A DNA stretch of 64,000 bases, taken from the NCBI GenBank assembly GCA_001600355.1, contig BCJU01000003.1:186001-250000 (forward strand), given 5' to 3'. How positions within the stretch are numbered: the stretch's first letter is position 1; each line of letters begins with the position of its first letter. The notes beneath the pieces were generated by a model. That model searched no databases. It worked only from the letters and a program-made list of their open reading frames with translations, and was not told where the DNA came from. This DNA comes from Meira nashicola (lineage: Eukaryota; Basidiomycota; Exobasidiomycetes; Exobasidiales; Brachybasidiaceae). This document shows, one piece after another, positions 1 to 9,944 of the stretch. Position numbers and translations under genes: made by a program.

Positions 1-41
1 CAACATCCTCACCCGACCCTTCCCCATTTTGATCATCGGAA

Positions 42-1730
42 ATGATGCTGTTCACTTCCGCAATCGTTGCGATCGCAACACTTCTACCATCCATTTCAGC
101 TCAATCTAGACCATCATCTTGCATTTCGTTACAAGGAAGTAAAGAATGTCCTGCTTTTCAAGATCAATATATCAACCCGCAAAATTTATCCAGTGCATGG
201 CCTTGGATGGCACAAGTGAACGATGTCGCTTCTTTTGATGATCAATTCTCACAGTACTGGACAGATCCTACACGATTTAGAAGAACAAAGATTAATATTG
301 GTCTACAATGCAATCGAACTGGTTCTGCTAACGTCACTTTACAGTACGAAAGGACAGTCTTTTGCGCTCAATTTACTCAAATCAGTTATTCCGCTCAATG
401 CAATGCTGGCACACAGGCAAAAATGGTTTGTCAAAATACTTGCACACAATATTCTGCTTCTCAACAAGCAATCGTTGCAAATCCTGGAATTTGTGCACCA
501 ACAAATATCTTGACTGCTCAACACAATGCAACTAGATCACAAACATTAACAAAAGACTTTACACAATGTACCAATTGGACTACTCTAGCCACCAACAATA
601 CAAATACATGTATCGAAGGTCCAGCAAATGAAGGAAATTGCGGTTATGGTCCCTTCGTTAGTGCTCAATTATGTCAAGCTTGTGACCCTTCCGGCAATAA
701 TACAATCTCTTCTTGCTGTACAGCTTCGAATACAAATTTGACCGATTGCGCTTCATTCGGATTCCCCGGTGCCGCTAGAGTGGCCGCCGCTGCTGCCGCA
801 ACTTCTTCAAGTTCTTCTTCCGCTGCCGTTGCAAGTGAAACGAATGGAGGATCTTCTTCCGCCGCATCCAGCAGAGAGAATAATAACGGACCAGATTTGA
901 GCGGTGGACAATTGGCCGGTATCATTGTTGGCTGTATTGTTGGTGCTTTGCTTTTGGGCGCTTTGATTGCATTCTTGATCTTTGGAAGAAGAAGAAGAGA
1001 TCAAGATCCTGAAGCACGCAGGGGTGGTGGTGGCATTTATAGTGCTGCTGGAGCTGCATCTTCAGGACGTGCCTCTAGCGGTGATAAGCCATGGCATAGC
1101 GAAGATCATATGTCTAGGCGGTCATTGGCAGGTAGTCCAGAGATGGAGAAATCCGCTGGAGGTCCAAGCAATACGATGAGCATGAATGCATTGGGTGCTG
1201 GACTAGGAGCGGGTGCTGCTGGAATCGGTGCTGCAGGATATGCTGCTCATCGTGAACAAGAACAAAGAGCACCTTCCCCGGCCAATAGACCTACAAGTCA
1301 AGCTCTAACGTCCAGTTCGGGAGGTGATAAAGGTGCAACTGTACCAATGGTGCGCGATCAATACACCGGTCAAGATATTCATGTTGGAGAAGAAGTTGTT
1401 GCAATTTATCCTTATAATGCTTCTCTAAACGATGAATTAACACTTGAACCTGAACAAAGAGTGACAATCGTTCGTCTATACGATGACGGTTGGGCACTTG
1501 GACGTACAGCTGATGGAAGTGAAGGTGCTTTACCATTGGTCTGTGTTAGCTCAACAAAAGGAGACCTACCTGGACGTAGAGGAGGAAATGGAAGCGGAAC
1601 GGGAACGGGAACGTCTGATGACGAAGGCATGACAAGTGGTGCAGAATACACATCAAGCGTTGATGGAGCAGTAACGGCAGAAGAAGGAGGCTTTACATCT
1701 GATGCACGTAGTCAACGTAGCAGAAGATGA
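42..1730 (+). CDS. Single-pass membrane protein with cytoplasmic SH3 domain
   Basis: A 562-residue single-exon protein. It opens with a hydrophobic signal peptide (about residues 1-20), followed by a Cys-rich, Asn/Thr-rich ectodomain with many N-glycosylation sequons and a Ser/Ala-rich stalk. One membrane segment lies at about 289-313 and is followed by a stop-transfer run of arginines (GRRRR). The cytoplasmic part is Gly/Ala/Ser-rich and disordered, then carries an SH3 domain at about 448-505, recognisable from its AIYPY (ALYDY-like) strand, the acidic ELTLEPEQ RT-loop region and the DDGWALG tryptophan motif. The layout recalls fungal surface sensors or fusion proteins of the Fus1 type rather than the four-helix Sho1, so a role in surface signalling or polarity is an inference. 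Two adjacent ATGs (42 and 45) could start it. The domain assignment is firm; the function is not known. Confidence 0.85.
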   Translation: MMLFTSAIVAIATLLPSISAQSRPSSCISLQGSKECPAFQDQYINPQNLSSAWPWMAQVNDVASFDDQFSQYWTDPTRFRRTKINIGLQCNRTGSANVTLQYERTVFCAQFTQISYSAQCNAGTQAKMVCQNTCTQYSASQQAIVANPGICAPTNILTAQHNATRSQTLTKDFTQCTNWTTLATNNTNTCIEGPANEGNCGYGPFVSAQLCQACDPSGNNTISSCCTASNTNLTDCASFGFPGAARVAAAAAATSSSSSSAAVASETNGGSSSAASSRENNNGPDLSGGQLAGIIVGCIVGALLLGALIAFLIFGRRRRDQDPEARRGGGGIYSAAGAASSGRASSGDKPWHSEDHMSRRSLAGSPEMEKSAGGPSNTMSMNALGAGLGAGAAGIGAAGYAAHREQEQRAPSPANRPTSQALTSSSGGDKGATVPMVRDQYTGQDIHVGEEVVAIYPYNASLNDELTLEPEQRVTIVRLYDDGWALGRTADGSEGALPLVCVSSTKGDLPGRRGGNGSGTGTGTSDDEGMTSGAEYTSSVDGAVTAEEGGFTSDARSQRSRR

Positions 1731-2331
1731 TAAATGTTGAATTTTATTGCTTTTTCACTGCTTTCTCTTCTGTTTCTATTGTTGTATTCTTTTAAATCAT
1801 TAATTCGCATCTTCCACCAAACGATCTACGGTCAAATCTTTTTAACTTTTTCTCTCATTACCTCTTTCAAGCAGCGGTACAAATGTATCGCAAACATACC
1901 ATCTTTGCATATTTTCCATTGTCAACATTTAAACAAACCTCGCTTCACAAGTCGTCTTTGCAAATTGCTGTTATTATTTTTTATTCGCAACACAGACAGA
2001 CATACAATCACAAACGGACATTGCCGTACATTCTTTACAGTTTCATCATTGTCACAAGTTACATACAATCTTTTCTTCCTCTTTTTTTTTCAACATATCA
2101 CACCCTAAACGCAATGCTTGTTTGCCCATGCCCAAATTCCCCTTTTCATACCAAACAGCAAGCATGCATCGCGCGCCGCTCATATCAGTACAGACACACT
2201 CTCTCCCATACTATCTTGACGCTGGCTGCTTTTAATATTTAATCAAATGATTCAAAATTTACTCTTAATGTTTGCGTTTGAGATTAATAAGGAGGTATAA
2301 AGTACATAGTAAGATCGATGATGACTTGAAA
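1731..2331. other. Intergenic, convergent 3' regions
   Basis: AT- and pyrimidine-rich spacer between two converging genes. The short open frames here are low complexity with no recognisable protein. I see no RNA gene or repeat. Confidence 0.5.
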
Positions 2332-3936
2332 TCAAGAACGACTTCTGTTAGCTGCCGCGAATGCAGCAGAGCTTCCTCTCCAATTAGAACCAGAAGATGA
2401 ATTGGATTGTTTGGCAAAAGACGGAGAAGGTTTAGACATTGCTGATGGCGGAGGCGGAGGAGCAAGATTTCCTTTTGCGAGTATAGGCGAGCTTCTGCCC
2501 GTTTGATCACCTGCGGTACCGTTTGAAGGTACAGGTGAAGGAGCACGAGAAGTGATTGCAGGTGTGACATTACCCGTTGCAAGAGCAGATTTGATACCCG
2601 TCAATGCAGGCGTACTCGTTCCATGGGCATTAGTTGTCGATGAAGATGAATTTGTAGTAGGATTAGCATTTGTAATAGATGCCGCATTTGCCTTTAATTC
2701 AGCACTTGTGGGAAATTTGTTTGCTTCTTCACTTATCCAGCTAACTGCACTCCAGACTCTTCCTCCTAAACTTAAAATTTCACGTCCACTTCTTTGCCAT
2801 TTACGTGTGAATTTTGACGTTGCTTGTTTATCAATCGGATTTGGAACAACGAATCCGATCGGAATCTTTGGAGGTGGTAATACAGGTGGGCCTCCACGTA
2901 TGATTGCTCTGATTGCTTTTCCTTCTTCTTGCATTGTTGGCATACTCTGCTTAGTGGGAGCAGAGACAGGATTAGGAGTAGATGAATGCGTATTTGCATT
3001 TGAGCCACTTTCACGTCTGCCGTCCATTGAACTTGCCAATCCGGCTGCTCTTGCTTTCCTAGCTGCAACAGCGGCACTTGAAGCAGGATAGGCTCTCAAA
3101 GGCTTCACATCTGCTGTACTCGTATTTCCAACAGAACCCGAAATATCTTCCCAATGTCGACTTCCATCTCCTACAGAAGAATCAGCATTTGGAGATTCAG
3201 ATCGCATTGGTGTATTGGCTTTGAAAAGTGCATCTCTTGCTAGAGCTGATTTGGGTTTTTGTGCGAATGAGGATGGCGTTGTAGGGATGACTTGAGCAGG
3301 AGGTGAATCACCTGGTGCACGATAAACAGGCTTCATATCCATCTTCAATCCTTTCCTCCAGCCACGACCTGGTCCCGCAGCTCCACGTAACTTCATTCCT
3401 TTTCTTCTCTTTGCTGCAGGTAAAGCTTCAATCTCTGCCATGCTCATCTCATCGATCGTCTTTCCGTATTCATTGGTTAGAGAAGTACGTTTCCGAGACC
3501 CTCCTGATCCAGAAGGCGTTGGTGAAACTTCTTGTGATCCTCTTCTACTGGTTGAAGCAGATGCTTCACGATCCGAACCAGTAGCGGTAGGTGTACTACT
3601 TGTTCCTTTTGCTTTTCTCAAGCTATTTGCAGCTTTCATTGCAGCTGCTCCTGAAAGTTTACGTACTTTTCCTTGTGCGTTTTGATTCATTTGTTCATCT
3701 GGAGGTGGCGGAGAATCTTCTAATTCGTCCTCTTCTTCTTCTTCGTCTGCAATATCTTCACTTAAAAGACTACTTCCATCACCATCAACAGCAGAACTAC
3801 CACGTTCAAAAGCAGAATTTGATCGAGAAGGACTATTGATTAAATTTCGATTGGGAGATGGTTGTGATTGTTTGTTTGACGAATCTTGTCCTGATTTGCC
3901 GCCCAATTTGAGCTTGATTCGGAATGAGCTTGACAT
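2332..3936 (-). CDS. Disordered nuclear protein, possibly INO80 subunit Ies4-like
   Basis: A 534-residue protein starting at the first ATG in frame (3936); the open frame continues upstream but without an ATG. It begins with SSSFRIKLKLGGK, then has Ser-rich and acidic tracts (DEEEEEDELED). A basic block (AAKRRKGMKLRG, then GRGWRKGLKMD) lies at about residues 171-200. A better conserved-looking C-terminal block at about 355-405 contains a Pro-rich stretch followed by RKWQRSGREILSLGGRVW. The initial beta-strand-like LKLGG, the central Gly/Lys/Arg patch and the late Trp-containing segment recall fungal INO80 complex subunit Ies4, but this is memory of a family pattern, not a proven match. A nuclear, chromatin-associated role is likely from composition. 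The tail is Ser/Pro/Asn-rich. Confidence 0.6.
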   Translation of the reverse strand: MSSSFRIKLKLGGKSGQDSSNKQSQPSPNRNLINSPSRSNSAFERGSSAVDGDGSSLLSEDIADEEEEEDELEDSPPPPDEQMNQNAQGKVRKLSGAAAMKAANSLRKAKGTSSTPTATGSDREASASTSRRGSQEVSPTPSGSGGSRKRTSLTNEYGKTIDEMSMAEIEALPAAKRRKGMKLRGAAGPGRGWRKGLKMDMKPVYRAPGDSPPAQVIPTTPSSFAQKPKSALARDALFKANTPMRSESPNADSSVGDGSRHWEDISGSVGNTSTADVKPLRAYPASSAAVAARKARAAGLASSMDGRRESGSNANTHSSTPNPVSAPTKQSMPTMQEEGKAIRAIIRGGPPVLPPPKIPIGFVVPNPIDKQATSKFTRKWQRSGREILSLGGRVWSAVSWISEEANKFPTSAELKANAASITNANPTTNSSSSTTNAHGTSTPALTGIKSALATGNVTPAITSRAPSPVPSNGTAGDQTGRSSPILAKGNLAPPPPPSAMSKPSPSFAKQSNSSSGSNWRGSSAAFAAANRSRS

Positions 3937-5417
3937 CTTGCGTTGATTATGCTTTATTGTTCCGTATATGATTTTTACTATTATTATTCGGAGAGTATAA
4001 TTTTGTGTCCCCTTTATCTTGTTTCTTTCAGTATAATGTGATATCAAATCAGATGGGTGTATGCAATTTAGAGAGTCTTAAGCGATTGCTATCGGAAAGT
4101 GATTCGTTTTTTTCTTCCGAGAAATGCTGCCCTTCTTCGTTTCGTTTGCCCACAATTGCACACACACACGTCAAAACTTTTTGCGGTGCCGTCGGTTGGC
4201 GTATGTATGACAAGAGCAAAATTCTTGAAGATGAGGAGATGAAGAAAAGAAATGTTTCTTACTCCGAAACGGCGTTCTCCTATGGTGCTTCAATCACTCC
4301 TCCAGTATAAATATCATGCATTGTTTTAATTCTTGTAACTGCGTGTCTTCGCGAATCCCAACCCAGCCAAGCCAAGGAGGCGTGCGTGCATTTATGCTAC
4401 CATCACGCTTAGATAATTCTCCGCAATATCACACGACAGTAAACTTGTGAAGCACTGAGCAGAACAAGGAATAAGATGAGCGTAAGAAAAAGTATAATAT
4501 TCATTGTCTATAATATGACCTGAACATCCTTCAAAGGGCAACCTTATTTTATTGGAAGAAGCAAGGATGATCGATCATAGTTGACAACCATTTATTTCTG
4601 AATACAAAAATCGACGATACACAAGTTGTATGCAAGCATAGACTAGTTAGTCTATTCTATGTACATGTTCTATTACAAATCGAAAGATTGTATACGTAGT
4701 TTGTATACTGCATATGTAGTATGCAATCACGCGTGCGTCAGAAAATCTTGTTCTATCGCGTCTGCGCAGCGTGCGCTTTTTTCTATTGTACATCTCTCCC
4801 TTGCGCAGCGCCGGATCTATTCCGCTGCGTTTGCCCTGCGCGAAACAATGAATTTAATTTAATTTGTACCTAGGCTCACAGCATAATGTCAGCCTTTTTT
4901 TTTCTTTTTTGCCAAATCATTATCGCCGCCGCTGCTCTGTTCCGGACGGGAGGTTGTCATTCTGAAATGGAATAGCCGAATTATAATCATCCGTCATTCC
5001 CTTTTTATAACGATAACTATCAACGGGCGTTCATTTTGTTAACAGTACGGAAAAATAAGCGTAAAGTCAACGTTCACTAAAGTCTTTGCAAATCTCATCT
5101 TTTTATCGAGAAGCATAACCAAGTAAGCCAAAACCGCTCCACATCCAATTGTCTCATCAAATTGTCAGTTGCACAGGCAGTGGTCAAATCTTTTTCATTC
5201 TTGGTATTCTTTCTTCAACCCAGCTCAAGTTATTATCTCATCTCAGCAGTAACTATTATCGCGAAATCGATCTTGAATTCGGCACTTGATCCACAATCGA
5301 CTTTAATCACGTCAACAGCAATAAATTTCTCGAATGCAGTAACAAAGTGTGAATTTTCCACCACACTCTTACATATCCCACCCTTGTCATCTCGCGCGTC
5401 ATACGCTTCCCATCATC
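3937..5417. promoter_or_regulatory. Long divergent intergenic region upstream of the SKN7-like gene
   Basis: A 1.48-kb spacer between divergently transcribed genes and the likely source of both promoters. It contains two copies of the GC-rich word discussed elsewhere (4763-4776 and 4802-4812) within otherwise AT-rich DNA. No coding sequence is supported. Such long leaders are common upstream of regulatory genes; the transcription start cannot be placed. Confidence 0.45.
4763..4812. repeat. Recurring intergenic GC-rich word, two copies
   Basis: TGCGCAGCGTGCGC (4763-4776) and TGCGCAGCGCC (4802-4812), both in non-coding DNA upstream of the SKN7-like gene. Related words occur at 9796, 23741, 23944, 38026, 48130 (reverse complement), 49377 and 59391. 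Confidence 0.6.
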
Positions 5418-8400
5418 ATGTCAGGAGGAAGGCAAAACGTAGGCGGCTCTGGTGGATGGATGCATCAACAAGCTGCAGGTGGATCTTCTCATTCTAGTCC
5501 TGCAAGTTCTGTAAAGTCAAACTCGTACGGAGAGTATGGTAATCCTGTAAATGCTGCTTATCATCAACAGCAACAACAACAAGCAATAGCAGGAAACGCG
5601 CGATACAATCCATCTATGATGCAAAATAACGTTAATCCATATGCTCAACCACAACAACAACAACCTCATATGCAATTCCCGCAACAACAGCAACAGCAAC
5701 AGCAGCAGCAACCACCACAACAGCAGTATGGTACAGCACAAAACCCTAACTTCTATCAACAATACGGTCAGGCTTATCCGCCAAATCAATCACAACCACA
5801 ACAAATGGTGCAGCATCAACAGAATCAAAGGCACCCGCATGTGCTTAATCAAGCCAATGTTAGTCCGTACGGAGTGCAAAATGGTCAATTACCTCCAACC
5901 GGCATGGGCGCTCCCGCTGATATGAACTATGGCGGTGGTCCTTGGGTTAGTGCAGTACCGAGTTCCTTCACTCCACAAGATGGCAGTGCAATCTCTAAAT
6001 CGCAACATACTACCCGAGATAATGGTCCGATTCCGCATGCTGGTGTATACGGACAAACGAATCAAATTCCAGGCATGCCACCTTTTCAACAAACACAACA
6101 AGGTCAATTTCCCGTAGGAAATGTTAATCTCTCCAAGCTTGATCAAGGCGAAGATGGAGAAGAAGAACATGAAGAAAATGAAGATGGAGAGTTGGCGAAA
6201 AAGAGCAGAATGCAACAGAAAGGAGCGAGCGAATTTGTTAAAAAGCTATTCCGTATGTTGGATGATACATCTTATTCGACAATCGTTTCATGGAGTCCGA
6301 ATGGTGACAGTTTCATTGTTAGGGATATGAACGATTTCACAAAGTATGTTTTGCCGCGTCATTTTAGACACTCGAATTTTGCCAGTTTTGTACGTCAATT
6401 GAACAAGTATGATTTTCATAAAGTGAAGAAAGAAGGCGGGGAAGGACAAACAGTAACATTGGGCGTTGACCAACAATGGGAGTTCAGACATCCTGCTTTC
6501 TTGAAAGGGAGGGAAGATCTACTCGATCATGTGAAGAGGAAAGCACCACCTGCAAAGAAGGGCCGTAAAGACGAAGATGGATCACCTCGTGATGGTAGCC
6601 CTTCCATGCCAGGAGTTGCAGATGCTGCTGAAAAGGGCGCTCAAGATTATGCTCAATTGAAAGATCAAGTAGCAACATTAACTGCATCTCAAGATCAAAT
6701 GACCAGTCACATTAATAACCTCACTAAACAGTACCAAGCGGTTATCGGAGAGATGCTCACCTTCCAAAAGAATATGGTTCAACAAGATCAATTGATGCAA
6801 AATTTGATTCAATATCTGATGAATTTAGAAGCAGATCGCAAGATTGATGCTTCGACTGCAGCCCCTCAAGTTGCAGGTCCAAGTAAACCACAATTGGAGA
6901 ATGGTGGCGCATTCGTTTCTACTGCAGACGCCGAAAAATTAGTCTCTTCCTTTTCGGATGTTGCCAAAGAATCATTTAGTCAAATGAGTCAAATTGCCCA
7001 ACGTGCAGCTATGGGAGGCTCTGTTGCTCCTTCTAGTGTTGCTTCTACTGGTACAACTGGGGATGCCAGTACGACCAACACTTCTTTGCCTAGAAGATTA
7101 AGCGAAGATGAAGCATTATCGCCAAAGAGTTCTCTCGCTACTCCAGCTAATTTGCCTGCGCAAAGTCCAAGTATTGATAAAGGTAAAGCGCCAGGATTTG
7201 ATGATTACAACAAAGATTCGTCCATCTTCTTGCATCCACCACATTTCGAAGCAGATGATCTATCAAACGATTTATTCAGTGCAGCTGCCAATGCGATCAA
7301 CAATCCAAGCTTGGCCGGCTTTGAAGATGCGGGACTTCGTGTATTTACGGTCGGCACTCTTCAACCTCGATCAGAAAGTGCAGATGCTAATCCGGAAGCA
7401 TTACAATCTGCTCTTGCTCGTGATCCACCAAGCGGCAAACAATCTGAAAACGATGATAGACCTTTTGGTATCTCTGTACCCAATCTAGAGCAACTTCCGT
7501 CCAAGATGCCGCGTGTTGATGGAAGAGCAACTTCTGCTAACCCTACACCCAAACCAGGAGGCGAGGATGGAAATGAGCCAAGTACACCAAGCGAAGGAGG
7601 AAGTAACTTGCTTCGTATTAGGAGGTCTACCTATGTTCCAGGTTGGGCAGTTCCACCAAAAGTATTAGTCGTTGATGATGATGATGTTTGTCGTAAATTG
7701 GGCTCGAAATTTTTACAAGTTTTCGGTTGTGCAATCGATGTTGCTGTTGATGGTGTTACAGCGGTAAACAAGATGAATTTGGAAAAGTACGATCTTGTTT
7801 TGATGGATATCGTCATGCCAAATTTGGATGGTGTTTCAGCTACTTCCCTCATTCGTGAATTTGATGCAAGGACACCAATCATTTCGATGACGTCCAATTC
7901 TGGACCGCAAGAGTTGCTAAGCTACATGTCCTCAGGCATGAATGATGTTTTACCAAAGCCTTTCACTAAAGAAGGTCTTTTGAACATGCTAGAAAAGCAT
8001 TTAATCCATCTCAAGACTGTTCAAAAGATGGACGAAATTCCAAAAGCGCTTGGATTGCCGCCAATTAGTGGTGATGTGATGCAAAACGTTTTAGCTGCAA
8101 CAGCTGCTAGCGCTCAATCTATGGGATCAGCTGCTCCTATCATGACACCAGGAGATGGTGCAAATCCAATGGCAGCAATGATGGGCAATGGACCTGAAGC
8201 TTTACGAGCATCACAAGATTTAGGAACTGGCTCTGGCAATCCGAATTCTATTAACGGAAATGGAGTTGATGAAAATGGTGAACCTTTAGTTAATCCTTTA
8301 GCTGGAATGGGTTTCTCTGATGAAGAATATATTTCTATGCTTCAAAATCTTATCGCTGCAGGTGCAGTTTCAGACACAAATCGAGGTGAAATGGCAGATT

Positions 8401-8600
8401 CTGTGGCTAACGTCATGGGCGTATCTCGTGGAGAAGGAAGTATGGCTGCTACTATGCCAAGATCCAAGGAAAGTACGCCTGTCAATGCTCCTAGGGGATC
8501 TATGTTGCCTCCTTCACATGGAATCATTCGCAAACGCTCTGTTGATAGCAGTGTTGAAGCGAGTGAAATGAAGAGGTCAAGGTTTACAGAGATGCCATAA
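5418..8600 (+). CDS. SKN7: HSF-type transcription factor with response-regulator receiver domain (Skn7/Prr1)
   Basis: A 1060-residue regulator that would be the terminal output of the Sln1-Ypd1 type multistep phosphorelay (oxidative and osmotic stress, cell wall). The N-terminus is Gln/Asn-rich (poly-Q at about 75-115). An HSF-type DNA-binding domain lies at about 270-375, with the family core FKHSNF-like segment seen as FRHSNFASFVRQLNKYDFHK. It is followed by a helical, probably coiled-coil segment at about 410-480. The receiver domain spans about 747-862: VLVVDDDDVC holds the acidic pocket, Asp797 in VLMDIVMP is the predicted phospho-acceptor, MTSNS provides the conserved Ser/Thr position and LPKPF the conserved Lys. 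The 200-residue tail is Ser/Gly/Asn-rich. The start is the first ATG in frame (5418). HSF plus receiver in one protein is diagnostic of Skn7/Prr1. Confidence 0.96.
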   Translation: MSGGRQNVGGSGGWMHQQAAGGSSHSSPASSVKSNSYGEYGNPVNAAYHQQQQQQAIAGNARYNPSMMQNNVNPYAQPQQQQPHMQFPQQQQQQQQQQPPQQQYGTAQNPNFYQQYGQAYPPNQSQPQQMVQHQQNQRHPHVLNQANVSPYGVQNGQLPPTGMGAPADMNYGGGPWVSAVPSSFTPQDGSAISKSQHTTRDNGPIPHAGVYGQTNQIPGMPPFQQTQQGQFPVGNVNLSKLDQGEDGEEEHEENEDGELAKKSRMQQKGASEFVKKLFRMLDDTSYSTIVSWSPNGDSFIVRDMNDFTKYVLPRHFRHSNFASFVRQLNKYDFHKVKKEGGEGQTVTLGVDQQWEFRHPAFLKGREDLLDHVKRKAPPAKKGRKDEDGSPRDGSPSMPGVADAAEKGAQDYAQLKDQVATLTASQDQMTSHINNLTKQYQAVIGEMLTFQKNMVQQDQLMQNLIQYLMNLEADRKIDASTAAPQVAGPSKPQLENGGAFVSTADAEKLVSSFSDVAKESFSQMSQIAQRAAMGGSVAPSSVASTGTTGDASTTNTSLPRRLSEDEALSPKSSLATPANLPAQSPSIDKGKAPGFDDYNKDSSIFLHPPHFEADDLSNDLFSAAANAINNPSLAGFEDAGLRVFTVGTLQPRSESADANPEALQSALARDPPSGKQSENDDRPFGISVPNLEQLPSKMPRVDGRATSANPTPKPGGEDGNEPSTPSEGGSNLLRIRRSTYVPGWAVPPKVLVVDDDDVCRKLGSKFLQVFGCAIDVAVDGVTAVNKMNLEKYDLVLMDIVMPNLDGVSATSLIREFDARTPIISMTSNSGPQELLSYMSSGMNDVLPKPFTKEGLLNMLEKHLIHLKTVQKMDEIPKALGLPPISGDVMQNVLAATAASAQSMGSAAPIMTPGDGANPMAAMMGNGPEALRASQDLGTGSGNPNSINGNGVDENGEPLVNPLAGMGFSDEEYISMLQNLIAAGAVSDTNRGEMADSVANVMGVSRGEGSMAATMPRSKESTPVNAPRGSMLPPSHGIIRKRSVDSSVEASEMKRSRFTEMP

Positions 8601-8910
8601 AGATCTTTTATGCTTTTCTATTGCTTTATGCTTTCATCCGGAACGAACATTCTCAGATGACTTTCTTTTTTTTTGTTTGGTATTGTGACTTGTTTTTATT
8701 GTACTATTCAACTCTTTTTTATTATTTCGCTGTATTGTTTTCTTGTTTTCTTCTCTACTATCTTTGCAATATTTTCTCTGCAATACAACTTCCTCCTCTC
8801 TGTTTACATTGCAATTTGTTTTAAGCTCAAAAATAAAATAAAAAAGTACATCAGGAATATGACTCAAGGCGTGATTTGAATAGTGTACATGATATGATGC
8901 TCTTTTTACC
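8601..8910. other. Short convergent spacer
   Basis: T-rich 3' flank between the SKN7-like gene and the convergent helix-hairpin-helix gene. No feature seen beyond likely 3' UTRs. Confidence 0.4.
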
Positions 8911-9702
8911 TTATCTGGTCCGCTTCTTCTTTGTCTTTGGCGGGGATGCTATTGATTTGTCTTCTTTTGGTACAAGTGATTTTCGTTTGATGGGCTCCGT
9001 TTTCTCCCCTTCATCCAACATGTCATTTAATTTCAGTATTCCATACGCCCAGACTGCTTTTTCAAATTGTTCGGCATCTTCCAAGCAAGGTTGATTTTTA
9101 CTATTCAGTATCTGATTATTAATGTGTTCGATCATCTTTTGATATTCTATTGGGGTATATTTTGGTTTATCGATTAATCCTGTTCCGTATAATAAAGCTT
9201 CATCTGACATATAAGGAAACGTTTTTGGTCGAGATAAAGCTAATAAAGCAGATGCAGTAGCAGGACCAACACCTTTTAGTTTACTGAAAATGTCAAGAGC
9301 AGAGCGTGCAATTTTGATATCATTTTCGCTCGATCTTTGAAGAAATTCGAAACCTTCTTTAGATATTTGACGAACTTCTTCTTCGGTGTTCCGTCGGGCA
9401 AGACCTTTTAGTGTTGGTCGAAATTTACCTCTCTACATTATGAAGAGAAAAGAGAAGAAGTTAGAAATTCTTCTTAATAAACTGCATTTGATTCTCACTG
9501 TAGTCTTCCAACCGACCAAATTGACAAGTTCATCAAGTGTAATATATGGACCGCATTTCGACTTTGAACGTTTATTTACTTCATCTCGTAATTCTATCCT
9601 GTACCATTTATCTAGATTTGGTAAGCTTTTCGAATTTTTCAAAGAAAGTGCTTCATCATATCTTTTTAAGCAAGAATTGCGTACCTCAACAGAAGGTATC
9701 AT
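8911..9702 (-). CDS. Fungal helix-hairpin-helix protein, two exons
   Basis: A spliced gene, not a single open frame: exon 1 is 9499-9702, the intron 9433-9498 (66 nt, GTGAGA donor, TTCTAAC branch, TAG acceptor) and exon 2 8911-9432. The splice joins GWKTT to RGKFRP and gives 241 residues. The strongest motif, LKGVGPATASALLAL at about residue 115, is a helix-hairpin-helix of the kind that contacts DNA backbone in glycosylase-like folds. Around it are a Trp/Arg-rich N-terminal half (DKWYRIEL, LVGWKTT) and a Lys/Arg-rich tail ending KTKKKRTR. This matches a widespread uncharacterised fungal family, by recall of the pattern. The first ATG (9702) sits downstream of a longer ATG-less open stretch, so an additional 5' exon is possible. 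Confidence 0.78.
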
Positions 9703-9944
9703 ACCTGCAATATCGTAGTGATGGTCTGGACTTCGCGTCAATTTACGCGGATTGCATTCATTGTGTTGCAACTCCAAAGGGCGAGAAAGAACACGTGCGC
9801 AGCGCAGGTAGAATAAGTTTTGGAAGCTTTCAGGAAAATTTCATGATTGAATTTGACTAGAGTTTAGCGCCGGCGCTTAGGTATGGGAAGAATGCGCTAT
9901 CCTTATCCTTTCTTCTTTACCATAAACAATTCTTCATCCTAAAA
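9703..9944. promoter_or_regulatory. Divergent promoter region with GC-rich motifs
   Basis: A 242-bp spacer between divergent genes. It carries one copy of the intergenic word TGCGCAGCGCAG (9796-9807) and a perfect 12-bp palindrome AGCGCCGGCGCT at 9866-9877, 67 bp before the ZUO1 start codon. Either could be a factor-binding site. Confidence 0.45.

Noticed and set aside
5349..5417. Upstream extension of the SKN7-like protein by 23 residues
   Set aside because: The frame is open but begins with GTG, not ATG. The first ATG is at 5418.
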